Assembly: GCF_023091745.1 (NCBI RefSeq) | Contig: NC_068910.1 | Span: 90,338,170-90,402,169, forward strand | DNA from: Budorcas taxicolor | Taxonomy: Eukaryota > Chordata > Mammalia > Artiodactyla > Bovidae | Direction of reading: 5' to 3' | DNA length: 64,000 nt | Shown here: positions 58,205 to 64,000 of the stretch, piece after piece | Position numbering within the stretch: the first letter of the stretch is position 1 | How the letters are laid out: every line of letters begins with the position of its first letter | Made by a program: the position numbers and the translations under genes | Notes under the pieces: model-generated | What the model was told of the DNA's origin: nothing | Seen by the model: the letters and a program-made list of their open reading frames with translations, nothing else | Databases searched by the model: none

Positions 58205-58875
58205 TTAATAAATGTTGAGCAGTTATGAAAACATTAGTAATCACAGAAGCTGCTGGCAATACAGATATATTCTCTATTCCAGAGCCATTAAGTCTGGCTA
58301 GAATTACAACTAAGGAGAGGGCAAGTAGCCATGATCATTGTAACAAGTGAACTTTTGATCAAAAAAAATTTTTTTTCAAATTTGTTTTTGAAAATAACTG
58401 AAAATTTTTGGGAAAAAAGATGTGAAGAAGTGGGAGGACTAATCCCATGAGAACTGTTTATGGTAGACACCACTGTGGGGCTTGCAGAATGCCTGGGGAT
58501 CCAGTGAGCCAGCTGGATTAAAGTAAAAGTTCTTTTCTGGTCTAAGAGAATAAATCATCTGAATGGAGTCTCAGTGTGGTTTTCATAGGGGTGGGCAAAG
58601 TTGATTTGGTTTGTATTAAGAAGAAAACAGGATTTATAACCACTAAAGAGAGTGCAAATATCCTAAACTAGCATGATGAAACCAAGAATTGTGGAAATGG
58701 TTCATAATTCAGTTTCACTCTTACCACACAACTGAGCAAGATCTATGACAGAGATAAAATCTCTTTCTTTACCTCTCTCTCTTTTCTTCATTTCTTTTCC
58801 TTCTTTCATATTTAATTTACTGTTGTTGTTTTTTGCCCCTCTGAATTGCCTAAATAGCATATTTGTGATTGATTA
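58205..58875 (+). repeat. Duplicated block, copy 2, segment A
   Basis: Aligns with 19212-20145 from 'aataaatgttgagcag' to 'taaatagcatatttgtgatt', without the Bov-A2. See copy 1 for divergence. Confidence 0.85.
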
Positions 58876-59055
58876 CACGGCTACTGGACACTTTCTGTTT
58901 AAGTTCCGATGGGAAATTTCAACTAATTAATAATTTGAAGTGAGATTCAGTTTATTTTATTTTATTGTATAGTTTTATTTAATCAACTTTTAGACTCAGT
59001 GGTAATTTTTTTTTATTTTGTATTTTTCATGTGCTTCTTTTCTCTCTCTTCCTCT

Positions 59056-59165
59056 TTTTTTTTTTTTTTGTTTATTGGAATACAATTGCTTAACAAGGTT
59101 GTGTTAGTTTGCGCTGTACAACATTGTGAATCAATTATATATATACATATATTCTCCTTCTTTTG
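59056..59165 (-). mobile_element. L1 3' end, antisense, short
   Basis: A poly-T run (about 59057-59070) is followed by 'tttattggaatacaattgct', 'gtgttagtttgcgctgtaca' and 'tatatatacatatattctcc', the reversed L1 3' UTR end. Absent from duplicated-block copy 1. Confidence 0.75.
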
Positions 59166-59268
59166 TGCTTTTCTCTTTTAAACAGAGTCCACAGTTTTAA
59201 ATTACTTTTTTGGAAATTTTCAGAAAATACTTCCCTGTAGGAATTGACTACTGTCTAATAGAATTATG

Positions 59269-59428
59269 GCAGGAGGAGAAGAGGGTGACAGAGAATGAGA
59301 TGGTTGGATGGCATCACCAACTCAATAGACACGAGTTTGGTAAACTCTGGGAGTTGGTGATGGACAGGGCGGCCTTGTGTGCTGTGGTTCATGGGGTCAC
59401 AAAGAGTCTGAGTGACTGAAATGAACTG
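59269..59428 (+). mobile_element. BovB LINE, 160-bp 3' end with TSD
   Basis: 'caggaggagaagagggtgac' to 'actgaaatgaactga'. TSD aatagaattatg (59257-59268) and aataaaattatg (59429-59440), one difference. Confidence 0.94.
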
Positions 59429-59589
59429 AATAAAATTATGCAGTATTTATACAGGTAAAGTAAAATACTGATTCTATGTATTCTACTGTAATTGTAGAAC
59501 TGTAACATGACAGACTGAAGCTGTTTTTTCTTAAAAAAATATTTTTTATTTGTATGTTCCTGATATAAAAACAGAAAAGACAGCTTAGA

Positions 59590-59690
59590 CATAAATATAT
59601 ATATATACAAATATATGTAATATAATATATATATTAAACTGAATATTTATTAATATATACTATATATATATTCAAACATATATATATGTG
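59590..59690. repeat. AT-rich low-complexity tract
   Basis: Irregular TA and ATT runs, about 100 bp. Confidence 0.85.
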
Positions 59691-59699
59691 GTAGTGGTA

Positions 59700-59796
59700 A
59701 TGGTTTAGTTGTTAAGTTGTATCTGACTCTTGCAACACCCCCATGGACTGTAGGCTGCCAGGCTCCTCTGTCCATGGGATTTTCCAGGCAAGAATA
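59700..59796 (-). mobile_element. Bov-tA SINE 3' part, antisense
   Basis: 'gttgtatctgactcttgcaa' to 'ttttccaggcaagaata'; truncated at the right where L1 begins. Confidence 0.85.
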
Positions 59797-60010
59797 AGTC
59801 TTTTCAAGAGATGGTGCTGGAAAAATTAGATATTTACATTAAAAAGAATGAAATTGGACCATTAGCTTACACCACAGACAATGAGCAACTCAACATAGTT
59901 TTAAGATTTAAATGCAAGATCTAAAGCTGTTAGAATAAAACACGAGAAAACTTCCTGGCATTGTTTTCAAAAGCGGAGGGGAAAAAAAAAGCAAAAATAG
60001 ACAAGTGGGA
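59797..60010 (+). mobile_element. L1 ORF2 fragment (a), part 1
   Basis: 'gtcttttcaagagatggtgc' and 'aagaatgaaattggaccatt' are L1 ORF2. A Bov-A2 interrupts at 60011. Confidence 0.85.
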
Positions 60011-60288
60011 CTGGAGAAGGCAATGGTAATCCACTCCAGTACTCTTGCCTGGAAAATCCCATGGATGGAGGAGCCTGGTGGGCTGCAGTCCATGGGGTCA
60101 CAAAGAGTCAGACGTGACTGAGCGACTTCACTTTCACTTTTCACTTTCATGCATTGGAGAAGGAAATGGCAACCCATTCCAGTGCTCTTGCCTGGAGAAT
60201 CCCAGGGACTGCAGAGCCTGGTGGGCTGCCATCTATGTGGTTGCACAGAGTTGGACACGACTGAAGTGACTTAGCAGCAGCAGCAGCA
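60011..60288 (+). mobile_element. Bov-A2 SINE with TSD
   Basis: Two complete Bov-A units and an AGC tail. TSD agacaagtggga (59999-60010) and agacaagcagaa (60289-60300), approximate. Confidence 0.95.
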
Positions 60289-60545
60289 GACAAGCAGAAC
60301 TATAGCAAACTAAAGACTTTTTGCACAAAAAAGGTTAAAAATCAATGAAATGAAGAGGCAAAATTAAGGGACTGGGAGAAAATATTTGCAAACTACAAAG
60401 TGATTAATATTAAAAATACATAAAGCATATATAAAACTCAAACTGTGTTAAATAAAAATAACCACATTACAAAACAGATAAAGTTCCTGAATAGACATTC
60501 TCCAAAGAAGACATACAAATGGCAAACAGATATATTAACAGATGC
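60289..60545 (+). mobile_element. L1 ORF2 fragment (a), part 2
   Basis: 'gactgggagaaaatatttgc' and 'cattctccaaagaagacata' are L1 ORF2. The solo LTR interrupts at 60546. Confidence 0.85.
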
Positions 60546-61033
60546 TGAGGAGGAGCAGGATATGCTATTCCAAAGTATACTACTTTGACATGTGGACTAT
60601 TTTCAGCTGAATGCAATCAAGACCCAGGAAACTCAGAAAACATTTTACCTCTCCTTTACTTGCTTCAAAGAACTTAGATAGAGGATCTGTACCTGAAAAA
60701 GAAATACTGCCAGAGATAACTTTTAAAATGAAAGACCTGCCAGCAAGCATGGCAAACTTCTAATTGCAAACATCTGTTCTTATTATCCTGTGAATTGCCC
60801 TCCTCTTCTTTGAAACCCCAGGTCCCTATTCCCTTCCAAGCCTAAGATTTGAGGCCCATAAGCTTCAATTGCCCAATTTGCCCCTCAGTCTCTCTCATAT
60901 CTTTGAGACTGCTGTATATATGAACTTATATATTTTTTCTCAATATTAACACATTTGTTTATCTTATATCAATTTAATTATTAGACCACTCAAAGAACTT
61001 AGAAGGAAAGAAGAGAAAACTTTCTGCCCCCAA
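60546..61033 (+). mobile_element. Solo LTR inserted in L1
   Basis: About 488 bp starting 'tgaggaggagcaggatatgc' and ending 'aactttctgcccccaa', with a TATA-like 'ctgtatatatgaac'. The L1 sequence is continuous across it, and agatgc (60540-60545) and aggtgc (61034-61039) look like a 6-bp TSD. No internal retroviral genes remain. ERV family not determined. Its last 125 bp also lie at 20260-20385. Confidence 0.72.
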
Positions 61034-61289
61034 AGGTGCTCAACATTATATCAAATCCAAATCACAATACTTTTATTACCTCACACCTGGTAAAATGACT
61101 ATTAACAAAAGAATAAAAAAAGGTTATAAATGTTGATAAGGATGTGCAGAAGTTGGAATCCTGTACACTGTTGGTGAGAATGTAAAATTATTTAATAACT
61201 ATGGAAAGCAGTACAGAGATTGCTCAAAAAATGAAATATAGGACAATTCTATCACGCAGCAATCCTACTTCTGGATATATATCTACACA
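61034..61289 (+). mobile_element. L1 ORF2 fragment (a), part 3 (duplicated block copy 2)
   Basis: Continues after the LTR with 'ggtgctcaacattatatc' and 'gatgtgcagaagttggaatc'. This part pairs with 20386-20460 and 22450-22690. It stops at 'ggatatatatctacacac'. Confidence 0.82.
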
Positions 61290-62282
61290 CCTTGGTTGAT
61301 TGATCTTCGACAAAGGAGGTTAGAAAACACAATGGGAAAAATAGTCTCTTCAGCAAATGATATTGGAGAAGTTGGACAGACACATGCAAATCAATGAAGT
61401 GAGAACACACCCACCTTCACATCATACATAAAAATAAACTAAAAATGGCTCAGACTGAATAAGACATGACACCATAAAACTCTTAGACGATATCATAGGC
61501 AAAACATTCTCTGACATAAGATCATACCAAGTTTTCTTAAGTCAGTTTCCCAAGGAAATAGATATAAAAACAAAAATAAACAAATGGGAACCGATCAAAC
61601 TTATAAGCTTTTGCACAACAAACCATGAACAAAACAAAAAGACATCCTTCAGAATGGGAAAACATATTGTAAGCGATGTGACCAACAGGACTTTTATTTC
61701 CAAAATATACAAACATCTCATACAATTCAATAATGACAACAACAAAATTGAAACAATTGGGCAAAATGCCTAAATAAACATTTCTCCAAGTAAGAAATGC
61801 AGATGGCCAGTAGGCACATGAAAAGCTGTTCAACATTGCTAAATATTAGAGAAATGCAAATCAAAATTTCAGGGAAGTACCACCTTACATCAATCAGAAT
61901 GGCTCTCATTAAAAGATCTACAAATAACAAGTTCTGGAGAAGGTGTGACTAAAAGGGAACATTTCTACACTAATGGGAATGTAAGTTCGTGCAGCCACTA
62001 TGGAAAACAGTATGGAGATTCCTCAGAAAACTAAAAATAGAATTACCAACAACCTCACTCCTGGGCATATATCCAGACAAAACTGTAATTCAAAAAGATA
62101 CATACATCACTATAACAATACTATTTACAATAGCCAAAACATGGATGTAACCTAAATGTCCATTAAGAGATGAAAAGATAAAGAAGTGGTACATATATAC
62201 AAATAGAATACTGCTCAGCCATTAAAAAGATTGAATTAATGCAATTGAAGTAACATGGATGCAGATAGAGATTATCATAGTA
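61290..62282 (+). mobile_element. L1 ORF2 fragment (b)
   Basis: A second L1, starting earlier in ORF2 ('attgatcttcgacaaaggag') and repeating the region already seen in fragment (a). It includes 'aaatgggaaccgatcaaact' and 'cagccactatggaaaacagt'. Many stops. A BovB interrupts at 62296. Confidence 0.88.
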
Positions 62283-62295
62283 ACTGAACTAAGTC

Positions 62296-62620
62296 CCTTG
62301 GAGTGCAAGGAGATCAAACCAGTCAATCCTAAAATAAATCAGTCCTGAATATTCATTGGAAAGACTGATGCTGAAGCTGATGCTCCAATACTTTGGCCAC
62401 CTGATGAGAAGAACTGACTCATTAGAAATGACCCTGATGCTGGGAAAGATTGAAGGCAGGAGGAGAAGGGGATGACAAGAGAACGAGATGGTTGGATGGC
62501 ATCACCGACTTGATGGACATGCGTTTGAGCAAGCTCTGGGAGTTGGTGAAAGACAGGGAAGCCAGGCATGCTGCAGAACGCGGGGTCACAAAGAGTTGGA
62601 CAAGACAGAGACTGAACTGA
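62296..62620 (+). mobile_element. BovB LINE, 325-bp 3' end with TSD
   Basis: 'ccttggagtgcaaggagatc' to the ACTGA tail at 62611-62620. TSD actgaactaagtc (62283-62295) and actgaattaagtc (62621-62633), one difference. The target itself begins with the tail motif. Confidence 0.94.
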
Positions 62621-62633
62621 ACTGAATTAAGTC

Positions 62634-62830
62634 AGAGAGAGAGAGACAACTGGGGAAGGAATGTGGTGGGAGGTTGGGGTTAGCAAATATAAGCTTATAT
62701 AGAATGGTTAAACAACAGAATCCTACCATATAGCACAGTAAACTGTATTCATTATGCTATGAAACATGATAATGGAAAAGTATTAAAAAAGAATATGTGT
62801 ATATATATATGCTTGTGTGTGTGCTATAAC
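62634..62830 (+). mobile_element. L1 3' UTR, continuation of fragment (b)
   Basis: 'cctaccatatagcacagtaa' and A-rich sequence are the L1 3' UTR beyond the BovB, ending in TA/TG-rich sequence. Confidence 0.75.
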
Positions 62831-63396
62831 TTGTGCATAAATCATTAATATCATAGATGTTAATCAAGTATATGAGGACTGGAGAGAAAAATATCTGTTA
62901 TATTTACCTATAAGCTTATTTTGAATATGGAATTAGAGAATATTTCTGCTATAATGTTATAAGATCCAAATTAATATAAAGAAAGGTGTTATTATTATGA
63001 AGCTTACAAATAGTAATATGGGTGTCTTTTGTTAAAAAGTGTCTAAACCGTCTATATGCATTGGTTTAGCAAGATCTCTGGTTGAAGAGACAGGGAAGCA
63101 CAATGGCCTTTTCTTGGTTTTAACATTGTAAGATTTAAAAGTATCTGGTTTTGTGGAATGCAAACTTGCAGAATATGAAGAAAGTATTAATTTAAAAGAA
63201 ATTGGAATTGATATAAGTAATTTGAAATTTTCAAGTAAATCACAAAGTGTGTAAAATGAATTAAGAGGAATTAATTTCTTATATTTTTTAGGAACTATTC
63301 AAAGTACTCAAAATCCCAATGGAAAGGTGTTTATATCCTAAGAGAACATTTATTTATTTTTTTTAGGATGGGCCATTGTTTATAAAAGTGCTTATT
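62831..63396. other. AT-rich single-copy DNA
   Basis: Nothing recognised. Confidence 0.5.
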
Positions 63397-63520
63397 ATTG
63401 GTTAGTCACCAAATCATGTTCAACTCTTCACGACCCCATGGACTGTAGTCTTCCAGGCTCCTTTTCCCATGGGATTCTCCAGGGAAGAATATTGGAGTGG
63501 GTTGCCATTTCCTTCTCCCT
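63397..63520 (-). mobile_element. Bov-tA SINE, headless, antisense
   Basis: 'gttagtcaccaaatcatgtt', 'gactgtagtcttccaggctc' and 'ttgccatttccttctccc'. Confidence 0.9.
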
Positions 63521-63804
63521 AAGGAAATATTTTAATTGGTGATGGTTATTAGCTTTCCTTAGTTGTGGAATTCATCTTAATCTACTGGCCAAGACACTCA
63601 TACAGGTAAAAGAAAAGCTAGTCCAAGTAAATTAACAGCCTTACACTGGTAACAAAAGCCAAAGGTAGTGTATTTATATAAATATTCTTAGAAGAAAAGC
63701 TCTTTTCTTAATCTTTTGCATAATTTGTTTGTTTAATTAACTTCTTTTCATTGGAGGATTATTACAATATTGTGATGGTTGAGTAGTTATTTTTAACTGA
63801 GTAA

Positions 63805-64000
63805 GAATATTGCGTAGTGATTCAAAGCACTGGAGTCAGATCAGGTTCAAGTCATAGCTCAAGCACTTTCTCACACAGACTCAATTATGTTGCTTTGAGC
63901 AACATGCCTCATCTTTCCCTGCCTCCAGTTTCTTAACTATAGAATTTGGATGACTCATAATAGTACATTTTGTGTAATGTTACAAGGACTAAATGAGCTC
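63805..64000 (+). mobile_element. MIR SINE, cut by the window end
   Basis: 'aaagcactggagtcagatca', 'ggttcaagtcatagctcaag', 'tgcctccagtttcttaacta' and 'acaaggactaaatgagc' follow MIR from the 5' side towards the 3' end, which lies beyond the window. Confidence 0.78.

Noticed and set aside
61537..61930. Hydrophobic minus-strand frames over L1
   Set aside because: They are antisense to A-rich L1 ORF2, which always reads as Phe/Leu/Ile-rich on the other strand.
1..64000. CRISPR arrays, operons, prophage, bacterial ribosome binding sites
   Set aside because: The repeats are ruminant SINEs and LINEs, and nothing prokaryotic is present. The spaced similar repeats are retrotransposon copies, not a CRISPR array.

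Overview
This window is nuclear DNA of a ruminant, most likely a bovid (cattle, buffalo, sheep or goat type). The diagnosis rests on the mobile elements: many copies of the RTE-type LINE BovB on both strands, its dependent SINEs Bov-tA (tRNA-like head plus Bov-A body) and Bov-A2 (two Bov-A units with an AGC-rich tail), a cetartiodactyl CHR-type tRNA-derived SINE, and L1 3' ends resembling the cattle L1. Older mammalian repeats (MIR, L2, MER5A, MaLR-type LTRs) lie between them. I recognise no host protein-coding gene, exon, tRNA, rRNA or other RNA gene. Almost every open frame of more than about 100 codons is a broken BovB or L1 frame, or its antisense shadow. Family names come from reading the sequence; no database search was run.

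Layout. 0-5 kb: AT-rich sequence with Bov SINEs and a cattle-type L1 inserted into a CHR SINE. 5-10.3 kb: an old L1 interrupted by two BovB copies, the second a 5'-inverted (twin-primed) element, followed by an old LTR split by a Bov-tA. 10.6-14.1 kb: mostly single-copy. 14.1-18.3 kb: three BovB copies, two of them an inverted pair. 19.2-22.7 kb: a block (unique segment, LTR end, L1 fragment) that recurs in the same orientation at 58.2-61.3 kb, best explained as an old duplication about 39-41 kb apart; the first copy has since received a Bov-A2, a Bov-tA and a 2-kb BovB. 22.7-34 kb: AT-rich with L2, MIR, an MLT-type LTR and several SINEs with clear target-site duplications (TSDs). 34.8-38.2 kb: a near full-length but frame-broken BovB flanked by a perfect 9-bp TSD, with a second BovB directly behind it. 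40-41.4 kb: an antisense endogenous-retrovirus remnant with env transmembrane-subunit coding sequence and an LTR-like segment. 42.9-45.5 kb: two BovB copies, one with a 245-codon reverse-transcriptase frame. 45.5-55.6 kb: mostly single-copy with SINEs, a nested SINE pair, MIR and MER5A. 55.6-64 kb: BovB and L1 fragments, the second copy of the duplicated block, a solo LTR in L1, a BovB in L1, and a MIR running off the end.

No gene network is visible. The region reads as intergenic or intronic DNA shaped by BovB machinery, which mobilised itself and very likely the Bov-A SINEs. The most informative objects are the insertion histories (TSDs, nesting, 5' inversion, possible template switching), the 39-41-kb spaced duplication, the env remnant, and a few repeat-free blocks that could be conserved non-coding DNA.
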